Positions 1 to 9,069 of a stretch of DNA of 64,000 nt are shown piece by piece. Within the stretch, counting starts at the first letter, position 1. Each line of letters opens with the position of its first letter. The notes below the pieces were generated by a model. It had not been told where the DNA came from. It was given only the letters and a program-made list of their open reading frames with translations, and searched no databases. The DNA is taken from NCBI RefSeq assembly GCF_002786295.1, contig NZ_PGTC01000015.1, positions 250,501-314,500 on the forward strand. The letters are read 5' to 3'. This DNA comes from Pseudooceanicola marinus (GTDB taxonomy: Bacteria; Pseudomonadota; Alphaproteobacteria; Rhodobacterales; Rhodobacteraceae). A program made the position numbers and the translations under genes.

Positions 1-1313
1 CGATGACGGCGCTGAACCCGCTGAAACGGATCGGCGACCAGGTGGCCGAAACGATCACCCAGCACGAACGGGTCCCCCGCCGTACCGCGATGGAACGGGC
101 CGCCGAGGCCCTGCGCCGGGCCGAACTGCCCCCCGAAAAATTCCCCATGTCGCGCTTCCCGCACGAGCTGTCGGGCGGGCAGCGCCAGCGGGTCGTCATC
201 GCCATGGCCATCGCCCTGCGCCCGCGCCTGTTGATCGCGGATGAACCTACGACCGCGCTGGATGTCACCACCCAGGCCCAGATCCTCGCCCTGCTGAAGA
301 AGCTGGTGCGCGAGGAAGGCATGGGGCTGATGATGATCTCCCACGACCTCGCCGTGGTGGCCGACATGGCCGACGAGATCGCCATCATGCAGAAGGGCCG
401 GGTCGTGGAAACCGGCCCCGCAGAGACGCTCTTCCGCGAGATGCAGCACCCCTATTCCAAGGCCCTGCTGGCGGCCTCCACCCATGCGCCGGAGCGTGGC
501 GCGGAGGTGGCGGAGACGCCCCTTCTGGAGGTGCGCAAAGTGCGCCGCAGCTATGCCCTGCCGGCCAAGACGCCCTTCGGCGCGCGACGCGAGATCGAGG
601 CGGTGAAGGGCGTGTCCTTCACCCTGAAACGCGGCGAAAGCCTCGGGCTCGTGGGCGAATCGGGCTGCGGCAAGTCCACCCTGACCCGGGCGATCCTGGG
701 CCTGGAAGAGGTCCAGTCGGGCGAGATCGCGCTGGCGGGCGCGCCGGTCTTTACCGGGCACAAGCCCAACCCGGAGGTGCGGCGCAAGATGCAGGTGGTC
801 TTCCAGGACCCCTACGGCAGCTTCAACCCGCGTCACAGGGTCGCCCGGCTGGTGGCCGAACCCTTCCACCTGCTGCCCGACACACCCCGGGCGGAGCGTG
901 ACCGCGCCGTGGCCGAGGCGCTGGAGGCCGTGGGGCTGTCGGCCGCCGACGGGGCCAAGTACATCCACGAGTTCTCCGGCGGCCAGCGGCAGCGGATTGC
1001 CATCGCCCGCGCCCTGATCACCCGGCCAGAACTGATCCTGCTGGATGAGGCCGTCAGCGCGCTGGACGTGCAGGTGCGGGCGCAGATCCTCGATCTGCTC
1101 GCGGATCTGTCGGATCGTTTCGGCCTCAGCTATCTCTTCATCTCCCACGACCTGTCGGTGGTGCGCTCGATCACCGACCGGGTGCTGGTGATGAAATCCG
1201 GCGAGATCGTGGAGGAGGGGCCGACCGAACAGGTCTTCGACAGCCCGCAGCACCCCTATACACAGGCGCTGGTGGCCGCGGCCCCGGTGCTGCCCGACGA
1301 CGTGGCGGCCTGA
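1..1313 (+). CDS. Fused two-domain ABC transporter ATPase for peptide uptake, 5' end outside the window
   Basis: ATP-hydrolysing subunit of a dipeptide/oligopeptide (Dpp/Opp/Yej-type) importer, with two nucleotide-binding domains in one chain on the cytoplasmic face. The visible 436 residues begin at the Q-loop of domain 1 (MTALNP, the usual continuation of QDP), so the first Walker A lies upstream of base 1. Domain 1 shows LSGGQ (56-60) and a Walker B ending ADEP (79-82). Domain 2 has Walker [10 protein letters not shown] (219-227), its own Q-loop [15 protein letters not shown] (324-328) and [10 protein letters not shown]. Each domain ends in the oligopeptide-family HPY motif (HPYSKAL, HPYTQAL). 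Family is certain; the substrate cannot be read here because the permease and binding-protein genes are outside the window. Confidence 0.93.
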   Translation, partial: MTALNPLKRIGDQVAETITQHERVPRRTAMERAAEALRRAELPPEKFPMSRFPHELSGGQRQRVVIAMAIALRPRLLIADEPTTALDVTTQAQILALLKKLVREEGMGLMMISHDLAVVADMADEIAIMQKGRVVETGPAETLFREMQHPYSKALLAASTHAPERGAEVAETPLLEVRKVRRSYALPAKTPFGARREIEAVKGVSFTLKRGESLGLVGESGCGKSTLTRAILGLEEVQSGEIALAGAPVFTGHKPNPEVRRKMQVVFQDPYGSFNPRHRVARLVAEPFHLLPDTPRAERDRAVAEALEAVGLSAADGAKYIHEFSGGQRQRIAIARALITRPELILLDEAVSALDVQVRAQILDLLADLSDRFGLSYLFISHDLSVVRSITDRVLVMKSGEIVEEGPTEQVFDSPQHPYTQALVAAAPVLPDDVAA

Positions 1314-1416
1314 GGGCGCGCGACGGCTCTGCGCGCGGGCGCACACTGCGCCCCCTTGGCAATCGCCGCTGCGGGGGGCATCTGGACGGGCAGAGATTTG
1401 CCTCAGAGGGGGGCGC

Positions 1417-1653
1417 ATGTCCCAGCAACGCAAGATCGCCATCCTGGCCGCCATCATCATGTCGGGGATCATGTCCTTCTGCCTGTCGGGCTTCCTCAGC
1501 TGGCTGCCCCTGGGCTTCGTCGCCGAATGGCCCTCGACCTGGATGCACAGCTGGGTCATCGCCTGGCCGCTGGCCTGTGTGCTGGTCATCCTGCTGGGGT
1601 CCCGGGTCGGGGGGCTGGCTGCCCGTCTGGTCGCCCGCTACAGCCCCGAGTAG
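1417..1653 (+). CDS. Small DUF2798-type inner-membrane protein
   Basis: A 78-residue protein with two hydrophobic helices (about 8-33 and 44-65) and a short basic C-terminus. The patterns IIMSGIMSFCLSG and WMHSWVIAWPLACVLV resemble DUF2798 membrane proteins, whose function is unknown. A purine-rich GAGGGGGG lies just before the ATG and serves as ribosome site. It follows the ABC ATPase by about 100 nt on the same strand and could be co-transcribed. Reading-frame reality is supported by hydrophobic periodicity and the ribosome site; the family name is from memory of its pattern. Confidence 0.72.
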   Translation: MSQQRKIAILAAIIMSGIMSFCLSGFLSWLPLGFVAEWPSTWMHSWVIAWPLACVLVILLGSRVGGLAARLVARYSPE

Positions 1654-1696
1654 CTGTGCGACACCTCCGCCCGTCCCGGCCTCATCCGACAGCCGG

Positions 1697-1745
1697 AAAT
1701 ACTCCGGGGGAGGCGCCCCCCGGGCGCCGGGGGCAGAGCCCCCTT
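1697..1745 (-). repeat. GC-rich hairpin element ending in CCCCCGGAGTATTT (copy 1, minus orientation)
   Basis: Intergenic element between the DUF2798 gene and asd. It holds GGGGGC-AGA-GCCCCC (1729-1743), a second GGCGCC-rich inverted repeat (1712-1728) and, on the minus strand, CCCCCGGAGTATTT. The same arrangement recurs in plus orientation at 31755-31811. Such elements are scattered between genes in Rhodobacteraceae and probably act as transcription-end or mRNA-stabilising structures; that role is inference. Confidence 0.55.
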
Positions 1746-1876
1746 TGCGCGCCTCTGGCCCCCTCCGGCGCCGCGTCCGATCGCGCCCCTTGATATGTCG
1801 CATCACCGCAATACCCTTTCCAGCCAAGCAAAGCTGGGGTATGCACCCCCGTCCCTATTGAAAGGAGTCATCCATT

Positions 1877-2899
1877 ATGGGCTATAAGGTCGTCGTCGCA
1901 GGCGCCACGGGCAACGTGGGCCGCGAAATGCTGAACATCCTGGCCGAGCGCCACTTCCCGGTGGACGAGATTGCCGTGCTCGCATCCCGGAAGTCGCTGG
2001 GCACCGAGGTGAGCTTTGGCGACAAGACCCTGAAGACCCAGGATCTGGATACCTTCGATTTCACCGGTTGGGATATCGCGCTCTTCGCCGTGGGGTCCGG
2101 CCCGACGGAGAAATACGCCCCCAAGGCTGCAGCCTCGGGCTGCATCGTGATCGACAATTCCTCGCTCTACCGCTACGATCCGGATGTTCCGCTGGTCGTG
2201 CCGGAAGTGAACCCCGAGGCGGTCGACGGCTATGCCAAGAAGAACATCATCGCCAACCCCAACTGCTCCACTGCGCAGATGGTCGTGGCGCTGAAGCCGC
2301 TGCATGATCGCGCCAAGATCAAGCGCGTCGTCGTCTCCACCTACCAGGCCGTTTCCGGCTCGGGCAAGGATGCCATCGACGAGCTCTGGGATCAGACCAA
2401 GTCGATCTACAACCCGACCGACGACTACCAGGCCAAGGTCTACCCCAAGCAGATCGCCTTCAACGTGATCCCGCATATCGACAAGTTCCTCGACAGCGGC
2501 GACACCAAGGAAGAGTGGAAGATGGTCACGGAGACGAAGAAGATCGTCGATCCGTCGATCAAGGTCACCGCGACCTGCGTGCGCGTGCCGGTCTTCGTCG
2601 GCCACTCGGAATCGATCAACATCGAATTCGAGGACTTCCTGGACGAGGACGAGGCCCGCGACATCCTGCGCGAGGCGCCGGGCATCATGGTGATCGACAA
2701 GCGCGAGGACGGTGGCTACGTCACGCCCATCGAATGCGTCGGCGACTTCGCCACCTTCATCAGCCGCATCCGCCAGGACGTGACCGTCGAGAACGGCATC
2801 AACCTGTGGTGCGTTTCGGACAACCTGCGCAAGGGCGCGGCCCTGAACGCCGTGCAGATCGCCGAGACCCTGGGCAAGCGCGTGCTGCAGAAGGGCTGA
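1877..2899 (+). CDS. asd: Aspartate-semialdehyde dehydrogenase
   Basis: Reduces L-aspartyl-4-phosphate to aspartate semialdehyde with NADPH, the branch point to lysine/diaminopimelate, methionine and threonine. The 340-residue length is normal. Visible are the Rossmann motif GATGNVGREM (9-18) and the active-site NPNCSTAQM with nucleophile Cys130. The start is set by AAAGGAGT about 9 nt before the ATG. It stands alone on the plus strand between a hairpin element and a strong terminator, so it is probably monocistronic. Confidence 0.97.
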   Translation: MGYKVVVAGATGNVGREMLNILAERHFPVDEIAVLASRKSLGTEVSFGDKTLKTQDLDTFDFTGWDIALFAVGSGPTEKYAPKAAASGCIVIDNSSLYRYDPDVPLVVPEVNPEAVDGYAKKNIIANPNCSTAQMVVALKPLHDRAKIKRVVVSTYQAVSGSGKDAIDELWDQTKSIYNPTDDYQAKVYPKQIAFNVIPHIDKFLDSGDTKEEWKMVTETKKIVDPSIKVTATCVRVPVFVGHSESINIEFEDFLDEDEARDILREAPGIMVIDKREDGGYVTPIECVGDFATFISRIRQDVTVENGINLWCVSDNLRKGAALNAVQIAETLGKRVLQKG

Positions 2900-2930
2900 A
2901 ATCCCGCCTGACAGCTTGAGATTTCCGAAG

Positions 2931-2960
2931 CGGCGCCCCCTGCGAAGGGGGCGCCGTTCT
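2931..2960 (+). terminator. Rho-independent terminator after asd
   Basis: An 11-bp perfect GC stem (CGGCGCCCCCT, 2931-2941, with its complement at 2946-2956) closed by a GCGA tetraloop and followed by TTCT. It sits 31 nt after the asd stop. The T-run is weak but the stem is very stable. Confidence 0.75.
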
Positions 2961-3072
2961 GCCGTCGGGGGCGTGCCGAAACCCGCCCATCACCGCTGGT
3001 AACGCAAAACGTCACTTGGCCTTTCCGGCGCGCTCATGTCCTCTGGGGAAAAGACCACCCGGAGGAGAGTCG

Positions 3073-4737
3073 ATGACCACCCGCCCCCTGTATGCCCGTC
3101 CCCTGACCGCGCTGACCACCAGCACCCTGGCCCTGGCCGCCGCCCTGGCGGGCAGCGCCGCCATGGCCGACAGCTTCGACGCCGACAGCGCCGTGACCGA
3201 GGCAGTGCTTTACCCCCAGGGGGCCACGCTGACGCGGGAGGCCGCCTTCGATCTGCCCGCCGGGCGGCACACCCTGGTACTGACCGACATGCCGCTGATC
3301 GAGTTGGACAGCCTGCGCCTGGCAGCCGAGGGGCTGACCATCGGCACCCTGTCCTACCGCGATCGCCAGGTGCCTCCCTCGGGCGCCGAGGAACCGGCCG
3401 AGATCGCCGCGGCCCGCGACCGGATCGAGGAGATAGAGAACCGGATTCAGGCGGTCGAGGACCGTGCCCGTGCGGCCGAGCTGGAAGCCGAAGCAAGCCG
3501 CGACCGCATCGCCTTCCTCACCGGGCTGGGCGGATCCGACGCCGCCGGCGACGCCGACCGGGACCGGTTGCAGATGCTGCTGGAACTGGTGGGAGAGGAG
3601 GGCCTCGCCGCCCGCCGCGCCGCCCGCGAGGCCGAATTGCGCGCCCGTGAGATCCGCGAGGAGAAGACCCCGCTGGAGGAGGACCTGGCCGAGGCCGAGG
3701 CCGCCCTGGATGCGCTGCTGACCGCCTCCGAGGACGAAAGCGTGCTGGCGGTGGAGGTCATCGCCGAGGCCCCGGTCTCCGGTGTGCTGACCCTGCACTA
3801 CGCCAGCTGGGAGGCCTCCTGGTATCCCGCCTATGACCTGCATCTGCAGACGGGCGAGGCGCCGGCGCTGCAGGTGCGACGTGGCGCCTATCTCAGCCAG
3901 GCCACCGGCGAGGACTGGTCGGACGTGGCGGTGACCCTTTCGACCGCGCGCCCCTCGGGGCGGATCGCGCCCAGTGGGATTGCGGGCCAGCTGCTGCGCA
4001 TCGTCGATCCGGAGGCACCGCAACCCAAGGCGCCGGAGCTCTTCTCCCGTGCTGCTGGCGCAGACATGGCGATGGACGCCATGGCCGAGCCGGTGATGGA
4101 GGAGGCGCAGGCCGGCTTTGACGGGATCAACGTGACCTATGCCGCGCCGCAACCCGTCAGCCTGGCCAATGGCGCCGATGCCGCCAAGATCGAGCTGGGC
4201 CGGCTGGAGATGACCCCGGAGGTCTTCGCCCGTGCCGTGCCGCTTTATGATCCCTCGGCCTACCTCGTGGCGCAGCTGACCAATGACAGCGGCGAGATGC
4301 TGCTGCCCGGCCCGGCGCAGCTGTTCCGCGATGGCACCTATGTCGGGCGCACACATCTCGACATGCTGCCCGTGGACGAAGAGGTCGAATGGGCCTTCGG
4401 TCCCATCGACGGGCTGCGCGTCACCCGCCGTCTGGACGACCGGATGGAAGGCGACCGGGGCGTCATCCGCCGCGCCAACGACCGCCGCGAGGCGGTGACG
4501 ATCACGGCCGAGAACCGCACCGATCAAGCCTGGGATCTGCGCCTGCTGGACCGCGTGCCTTATTCCGAGCAGGAGGACCTGGATATCGCCTGGGAGGCCA
4601 CGCCGATGCCCGACGTGCAGGATTTCGACGACCGTCGCGGTGTTCTGGAATGGCAGTTCGAGCTGGCGCCGGGCGCCGAGCAGGAGATCGCCCTGTCGCA
4701 CGAGGTGACCTGGCCCGAGGACATGGTCCTGCGTTGA
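3073..4737 (+). CDS. Exported mucoidy-inhibitor MuiA-family protein (DUF4140/DUF4139)
   Basis: A 554-residue exported protein. The ATG at 3073 is chosen because GGAGGAG stands 7 nt upstream and it gives a clean signal peptide ending SAAMADS; an in-frame ATG at 3016 would add 19 residues with no ribosome site. After the signal comes a DUF4140-like N-terminal domain (VTEAVLYPQGATLTREAAFDLPAGRH), a charged coiled coil (about 105-215, rich in Glu/Arg/Ala) and a C-terminal DUF4139 beta-rich domain starting near VLTLHYASWEASWYPAYDLHL. The family is named for a mucoidy-inhibiting protein but its biochemistry is unknown. It is a single gene flanked by terminators. Confidence 0.85.
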   Translation: MTTRPLYARPLTALTTSTLALAAALAGSAAMADSFDADSAVTEAVLYPQGATLTREAAFDLPAGRHTLVLTDMPLIELDSLRLAAEGLTIGTLSYRDRQVPPSGAEEPAEIAAARDRIEEIENRIQAVEDRARAAELEAEASRDRIAFLTGLGGSDAAGDADRDRLQMLLELVGEEGLAARRAAREAELRAREIREEKTPLEEDLAEAEAALDALLTASEDESVLAVEVIAEAPVSGVLTLHYASWEASWYPAYDLHLQTGEAPALQVRRGAYLSQATGEDWSDVAVTLSTARPSGRIAPSGIAGQLLRIVDPEAPQPKAPELFSRAAGADMAMDAMAEPVMEEAQAGFDGINVTYAAPQPVSLANGADAAKIELGRLEMTPEVFARAVPLYDPSAYLVAQLTNDSGEMLLPGPAQLFRDGTYVGRTHLDMLPVDEEVEWAFGPIDGLRVTRRLDDRMEGDRGVIRRANDRREAVTITAENRTDQAWDLRLLDRVPYSEQEDLDIAWEATPMPDVQDFDDRRGVLEWQFELAPGAEQEIALSHEVTWPEDMVLR

Positions 4738-4955
4738 ACCGTGCGGCCTGGCGCGCCCAAGCCTCCCTTGGGATATGGGCCGCGCCGGGCCGACCCCCGG
4801 CTGCCAGCGAGGAAACCGGGGGTCTACTCCATGCGCGGTCATCGGCATTGCCGCCTGTACCGCAGGGGCGAGACTGTGCCGGCAGGGTTAAGTTTCCCTT
4901 ACGATGACCGGCGGCGCGCTGGCCAAGGGCAAGGGGGCAGTGGCGTCTCCTTGCC

Positions 4956-4987
4956 AAAAATATCCCCGCCGGAGGCATCCGACGGGG
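4956..4987 (-). terminator. Terminator of the carbonic anhydrase gene (minus strand)
   Basis: Arms at 4964-4973 and 4978-4987 form a 10-bp stem with one mismatch and a 4-nt loop. On the minus strand the stem is followed by ATATTTTTGG. It lies about 48 nt beyond the carbonic anhydrase stop. Nothing else is seen in the 297-nt gap 4738-5034. Confidence 0.7.
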
Positions 4988-5034
4988 CCATCTGGTGAAG
5001 CGGGGGCGTGGCGCGTACTGGCGCCGTGGCCGGA

Positions 5035-5685
5035 TCAGATCGCGGCGAAGCTGTCTTCGCTGGGCAGATACTGTTCCAGCGTGCCGTTGCCGATGTCGTG
5101 CCACAGCCCGTGCACCGACAGATCGCCCGATTCCACGCGGTCTCGCAGGAAGGGGAAGGTCATCAGGTTCTCCAGCGAGATCAGCACCGCCTGGCGTTCC
5201 AGCGCATCACGCTGCGCCTGTTCGCCCTCGATGTCCTTCACCCGCTCGTAGCCCGGGCGCAGCAGGTCCATCCAGCGGCCGACGAAGGAGGATTTCTCGT
5301 CCAGTTCGGGTGCCTGGCCGGAGCACATGGCATGGCACCCCGCGACACCTCCGCAGGAGCTGTGGCCCATGACGATCAGATGCGCCACCTTCAGCGCCGT
5401 CACGGCATATTCCACCGCCGCCGAGGTGCCGTGCTGGTTGCCGTCGGGTTCGTAGGGCGGGACCAGGTTGGCGATGTTGCGGTGAATGAAGAACTCCCCC
5501 TGGTCGGCACCGAAGAGAGAGGTCACATGCACGCGGCTGTCGCAGCAGGAAATGATCATGGTCTTCGGGCGCTGGCCCTCGTCGGCCAGGCGTTTGTACC
5601 AGGACTTGTTCTCCGTATAGGTCGTCGCTTTCCAGCCATGGTAGCGCTGGACCAGCAGCGAGGGCAGGGGCTTGGCTCTGTGCAT
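5035..5685 (-). CDS. Beta-class carbonic anhydrase
   Basis: Interconverts CO2 and bicarbonate in the cytoplasm, supplying bicarbonate for carboxylases such as acetyl-CoA carboxylase. The 216-residue size fits the family. The zinc site is complete: Cys48 and Asp49-x-Arg51 in CCDSRV, His108 and Cys111 in MGHSSCGG. AGGAGT 6 nt before the ATG supports the start. The gene is transcribed away from the Hpt-like gene, with a promoter candidate at 5719-5746 and its own terminator. Whether it belongs to a regulated (inorganic-carbon responsive) set cannot be seen. Confidence 0.95.
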   Translation of the reverse strand: MHRAKPLPSLLVQRYHGWKATTYTENKSWYKRLADEGQRPKTMIISCCDSRVHVTSLFGADQGEFFIHRNIANLVPPYEPDGNQHGTSAAVEYAVTALKVAHLIVMGHSSCGGVAGCHAMCSGQAPELDEKSSFVGRWMDLLRPGYERVKDIEGEQAQRDALERQAVLISLENLMTFPFLRDRVESGDLSVHGLWHDIGNGTLEQYLPSEDSFAAI

Positions 5686-5718
5686 GAACGACTCCTAAGG
5701 ATGCTGTACGTGACGGTC

Positions 5719-5746
5719 GTTATAATCTTCTGCGGGTCCACGGCAA
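5719..5746 (-). promoter_or_regulatory. Candidate sigma70 promoter for carbonic anhydrase
   Basis: On the minus strand TTGCCG (5741-5746) and TATAAC (5719-5724) are separated by 16 nt. The -10 matches 5 of 6 consensus bases. It is 34 nt upstream of the start codon. Position and spacing are good; no experimental support. Confidence 0.4.
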
Positions 5747-5955
5747 ATGGGAATGGGCGTTCTGGCTGGGACGGATGGGGGCCGGGAAACCGCGTTTGCG
5801 GCCAGCCGACCGGTCGACTGGGCTATGGGCCTGGAAAAACCGCCTAAAACACCTGCAAAATCCAGCCCGTTTCCCGGTCCGCTTTCAAGGATTTGAGAAC
5901 TTCCGCCCGCCATGGTGCCTGCCGCCGTGGGGGTGAATGGGAAAGGGGTGAAACC

Positions 5956-6336
5956 GTGGAGCATATCCTGGTGCTGACGCAGGACGAACCGGTTCGGGTG
6001 GACCCGGAGCGGCTGCGCGAGCTGTACATGCGGCTGGGAGAGGCCGGCGCCGAAGACGTGGTCTGTCGCGCGATGGAGGAGATCGCGGTGCGCCTGTCGC
6101 ATACCGAACGGCTCTACCGCCAGGACCGGCTGCGCGAGATGCGCAAATCCGCCCGGTCGCTGGTGGCGATCGCCGACCAGGTGGGGATGAAGAACCTGGC
6201 CGCTGTGGCCGAGGATGTGACCCGCTGTATCGACGATTGCGATCCGGTCGCCCTGGCCGCGACGCTGGCGCGGCTGCTGCGCGTGGGCGAACGCTCTCTC
6301 ACTGCCGTCTGGGACCTGCAGGACGCGTCTCTCTGA
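5956..6336 (+). CDS. Hpt-like helical protein lacking the phospho-acceptor histidine
   Basis: A 126-residue cytoplasmic, all-helical protein. The GTG at 5956 is preferred because GAAAGGGG precedes it; an ATG at 5893 lacks a ribosome site. Residues about 52-105 follow the histidine-phosphotransfer (Hpt) pattern, small-x-x-Leu-x-x-x-Ala-x-x-Gly, seen as ARSLVAIADQVGMKNL then AEDVTRCIDDCDPVAL. Where Hpt proteins carry the phosphorylated His (AHxLKG), this protein has Arg. It may be a dead Hpt that docks a response regulator or kinase, or merely a look-alike helical bundle. It is followed 123 nt later by the aminopeptidase gene. Function unknown. Confidence 0.72.
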   Translation: MEHILVLTQDEPVRVDPERLRELYMRLGEAGAEDVVCRAMEEIAVRLSHTERLYRQDRLREMRKSARSLVAIADQVGMKNLAAVAEDVTRCIDDCDPVALAATLARLLRVGERSLTAVWDLQDASL

Positions 6337-6459
6337 ACCCGGGCCGGGACCGCAGCGGTCCGCCCAGGTTTCGGGCGGCGATGCGCCTGCCGGTCGAAGG
6401 CCCTTGCGGCGGACGATGCCCGGGCTAGGCTGAGGAACGAACAAGATCCGGAGCCCGCT

Positions 6460-7866
6460 ATGACCGCCGACATGATGACCTTCCTGCCCGCCGATGCCGC
6501 AGGCGATGCCCTGCCGCTTCACCTGGTCGAGGCCGATGGCCTGGAGGCCTTCGTCGAGGGCCAGCCCGACAGCGTGGCCGCCTGGGTGCGCGCCAACGGG
6601 TTCGCCGGCGGTTTGGGCCAGGTCCTGATGGTGCCGGGCGAGGGCGGCGCACCGGCGATGGCCCTGGTGGGCTATGGCGATGCGGCGGCCCGGGCGCGCG
6701 GACGCTTCTGGCTGGGCGGCGCGGCGCCGAAGCTGCCGGCGGGCGCCTACCGGCTGGCCACCGATCTGCCGCATGAGACGCTGGAGGCGGAGGCGACCGG
6801 CTGGCTCTTCTCCGCCTATACCTTCGAGCGCTACCGCGCCCAGCCCGCCCATGGCGCCCGGCTGGTGGCGCCCGAGGGCGTGGACGCGGCCCGGATCGAG
6901 GCGATTGCCGCCGGCGAGGCATTGGCGCGCGACCTGATCAACACGCCCGCCTCCGACATGGGGCCAGCCGAGTTGGAGGCGGCCGCGCGTGCCCTGGCAG
7001 AGGCCCATGGCGCGACCATCGCGGTGACCACCGGCGCGGAGCTGCTGGAGCAGAACTTCCCAATGATCCATACCGTGGGCCGCGCCGCGACGGAGGCCCG
7101 CGCGCCCCGGCTGATCGACATCCGCTGGGGCGATGACGGCCCGGCGCTGACCCTGGTGGGCAAGGGCGTGTGTTTCGACACCGGCGGGCTGAACCTGAAG
7201 GGCGGCGCCTCCATGGGGTTGATGAAGAAGGACATGGGCGGGGCGGCCAACGTGCTGGGGCTGGCGAAGATCCTGATGGCGCGTGGCATGCCCCTGCGGC
7301 TACGGGTGCTGATCCCTGCGGTGGAAAACGCCGTGGCGGGCGATGCCTTCCGTCCGCAGGACATCCTGACGGCGCGCAACGGGCTGACGGTCGAGATCAA
7401 CAACACCGACGCCGAAGGGCGGCTGGTGCTGGCCGATGCCCTGGCCTTCGGGGCGGAGGAAAACCCCGACCTGATGATTTCCTTCGCGACGCTGACCGGG
7501 GCGGCGCGGGTGGCCGTGGGGCCCGACATCGCGCCCTTCTTCACCGATGATGTCAATGTCGCCTCCGCGCTCGGGTCGGCGGGGGCTGTGGTGGCCGATC
7601 CGGTCTGGCGGATGCCCTTCCACGAGCCCTACGAGACGATGATCGAACCGGGCATCGCGGATCTGGACAACGCGCCCAAGGGCGGCTTTGCCGGGGCGAT
7701 CACCGCCGCGCTGTTCCTGCGCCGCTTCGCCGGGCCGCGCGCGCGCTACACCCATTTCGACATCTACGGCTGGGTGCCTGCCGCGCAGCCCGCGCGACCC
7801 AAGGGCGGGGCCGGGCAGGGCATCCGCGCGCTGCATGCCGCCCTGCCGGGGATCCTGGGGCTGTGA
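6460..7866 (+). CDS. M17 leucyl aminopeptidase family protein
   Basis: Zinc/manganese cytosolic aminopeptidase removing N-terminal residues from peptides. The 468 residues contain an N-terminal macro-like domain and a C-terminal catalytic domain. The metal-site block KGVCFDTGGLNLKGGASMGLMKKDMGG holds the metal-binding Lys and Asp, and NTDAEGRLVLADAL is the family signature. GGAG lies about 8 nt before the ATG. The stop overlaps the start of the NlpC/P60 gene by 4 nt (GTGA), so the two products are made together. This pairing suggests a role in breaking down murein-derived or other imported peptides. Confidence 0.93.
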   Translation: MTADMMTFLPADAAGDALPLHLVEADGLEAFVEGQPDSVAAWVRANGFAGGLGQVLMVPGEGGAPAMALVGYGDAAARARGRFWLGGAAPKLPAGAYRLATDLPHETLEAEATGWLFSAYTFERYRAQPAHGARLVAPEGVDAARIEAIAAGEALARDLINTPASDMGPAELEAAARALAEAHGATIAVTTGAELLEQNFPMIHTVGRAATEARAPRLIDIRWGDDGPALTLVGKGVCFDTGGLNLKGGASMGLMKKDMGGAANVLGLAKILMARGMPLRLRVLIPAVENAVAGDAFRPQDILTARNGLTVEINNTDAEGRLVLADALAFGAEENPDLMISFATLTGAARVAVGPDIAPFFTDDVNVASALGSAGAVVADPVWRMPFHEPYETMIEPGIADLDNAPKGGFAGAITAALFLRRFAGPRARYTHFDIYGWVPAAQPARPKGGAGQGIRALHAALPGILGL

Positions 7867-8711
7867 GCCCCATTCCCGCCGGCGAGGACCGGCGCCGTTG
7901 GCCCGCCAATACCCGCGTCGCCGCCCAGCGCCTTAAGGGGCGTGCGGGGGAGGTGGGCCATACAGAGGGCGCGCGGCGCGTGCTGGGCGCGACGGCCGCC
8001 GACCTGCTGGCCGCCCCCGGCGGGGCGCGGGATCGCCAACTGCTGCGCGGTGCCGCGCTGCGGGTCTACGAGATCCGCGACGGCCACGCCTTCGTCGAGG
8101 CCGAATACGACGGCTACACGGGTTATGTGGCGGCCGAGGCCTTGGCGCCGGAGGGCGCGCCGCTGCCGTCGGCCTGGGTGGCGATCCGCGAAACCCTGGC
8201 CTGGGAGGCGCCGAAGGCCCGGGCCATGGCACGGGCGCGGCTGTCCTTCGGGGCGGGGGTGACCCTGCTGGGCGCGACCGACGGCTGGGCGGAGACCGAT
8301 GCGGGCCATATCCCCCTGTCACATCTCAGCCAGTCCGCGGTGCAGGGCGCTGATCCGGTGGTCCTGGCGGAACGCCTGCTGGGCCTGCCCTATCTCTGGG
8401 GCGCCAATGGCGCCGGCGGGATCGACTGTTCCGGGCTGGTGCAGGAAGCCTGCCGCGCCTGCGGCATTGCCTGTCCGGGCGACAGCGACCAGCAGGCGGC
8501 GGAACTGGGCGAGGCATTGCCCGAAGATGCGCCCCTGCGGCGCGGCGATCTGGTGTTCTGGAAAGGCCACGTGGCCTGGGTGTCCGGGCCGGACCGGATC
8601 CTGCATGCCAATGCCCATACGATGAGCGTCGCCCATGAGGCCCTGTCGGGCGCGATCCATCGCATCGCGGCAGCCGGGGAGGGGCCGCTCACGGCGCGGC
8701 GGCGCCTCTAG
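7863..8711 (+). CDS. NlpC/P60 cysteine endopeptidase with SH3-like domains (YkfC-like)
   Basis: A 282-residue C40-family cysteine peptidase. The GTG start overlaps the aminopeptidase stop by 4 nt. Residues about 35-155 form two SH3-like segments (ALRVYEIRDGHAFVEAEYDGYTGYV; GVTLLGATDGWAETDAGHIP). The catalytic domain follows with Cys189 (GIDCSGLV), His236 (KGHVAWV) and a third polar residue probably His248 or Asn250. No signal peptide is seen, so it acts in the cytoplasm. This layout matches cytoplasmic endopeptidases that cut L-Ala-gamma-D-Glu peptides from cell-wall turnover; that substrate is inference from family and from the aminopeptidase partner. Confidence 0.9.
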   Translation: MSPIPAGEDRRRWPANTRVAAQRLKGRAGEVGHTEGARRVLGATAADLLAAPGGARDRQLLRGAALRVYEIRDGHAFVEAEYDGYTGYVAAEALAPEGAPLPSAWVAIRETLAWEAPKARAMARARLSFGAGVTLLGATDGWAETDAGHIPLSHLSQSAVQGADPVVLAERLLGLPYLWGANGAGGIDCSGLVQEACRACGIACPGDSDQQAAELGEALPEDAPLRRGDLVFWKGHVAWVSGPDRILHANAHTMSVAHEALSGAIHRIAAAGEGPLTARRRL

Positions 8712-8718
8712 GTGCGCG

Positions 8719-9069
8719 TCAGTCGGGCGTATCGACGGAACGGATCAGCTTGCGTTCCAGGACCCGCAACACCGTCTTCAGGTCGTGACCCCGGCGCAGC
8801 ACCTGGCCGTCCATGCCGACGACCGCATACATGCCCTGCTTGTTGCGCAGCTTGGGGCGTTTCTCGATCCGGTAGAGGGGGTATTCCGCCGAGCGGCGGA
8901 AGACCGAGAAGATCGCCACCTCCCGCAGGCTGGAAATGCCGTAATCGCGCCATTCGCCGGCGGCGACAAAGCGGCCGTAGAGCGACAGGATGACGTTCAG
9001 CTCGGTCCGGTGGAACACCACCTGGTCGGCGGACACACCCGGGATCGGGGCATTGGTCTGCATGTTCAT
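8719..9069 (-). CDS. DUF2794 family protein
   Basis: A 116-residue soluble protein that matches the alphaproteobacterial DUF2794 family as I know it: VVFHRTELNVILSLYGRFVAAGEWRDY near the N-terminus and FSVFRRSAEYPLYRIEKRPKL in the middle. Function unknown. It is convergent with the NlpC/P60 gene (7-nt gap), so their 3' ends nearly touch, and divergent from the cytochrome gene across a 243-nt gap in which no other gene is seen. Confidence 0.85.
   Translation of the reverse strand: MNMQTNAPIPGVSADQVVFHRTELNVILSLYGRFVAAGEWRDYGISSLREVAIFSVFRRSAEYPLYRIEKRPKLRNKQGMYAVVGMDGQVLRRGHDLKTVLRVLERKLIRSVDTPD

Noticed and set aside
5695-7071. Long minus-strand frame over the Hpt-like and aminopeptidase genes
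   Set aside because: Antisense to the M17 gene, no recognisable domain, His/Gln/Gly-rich shadow composition.
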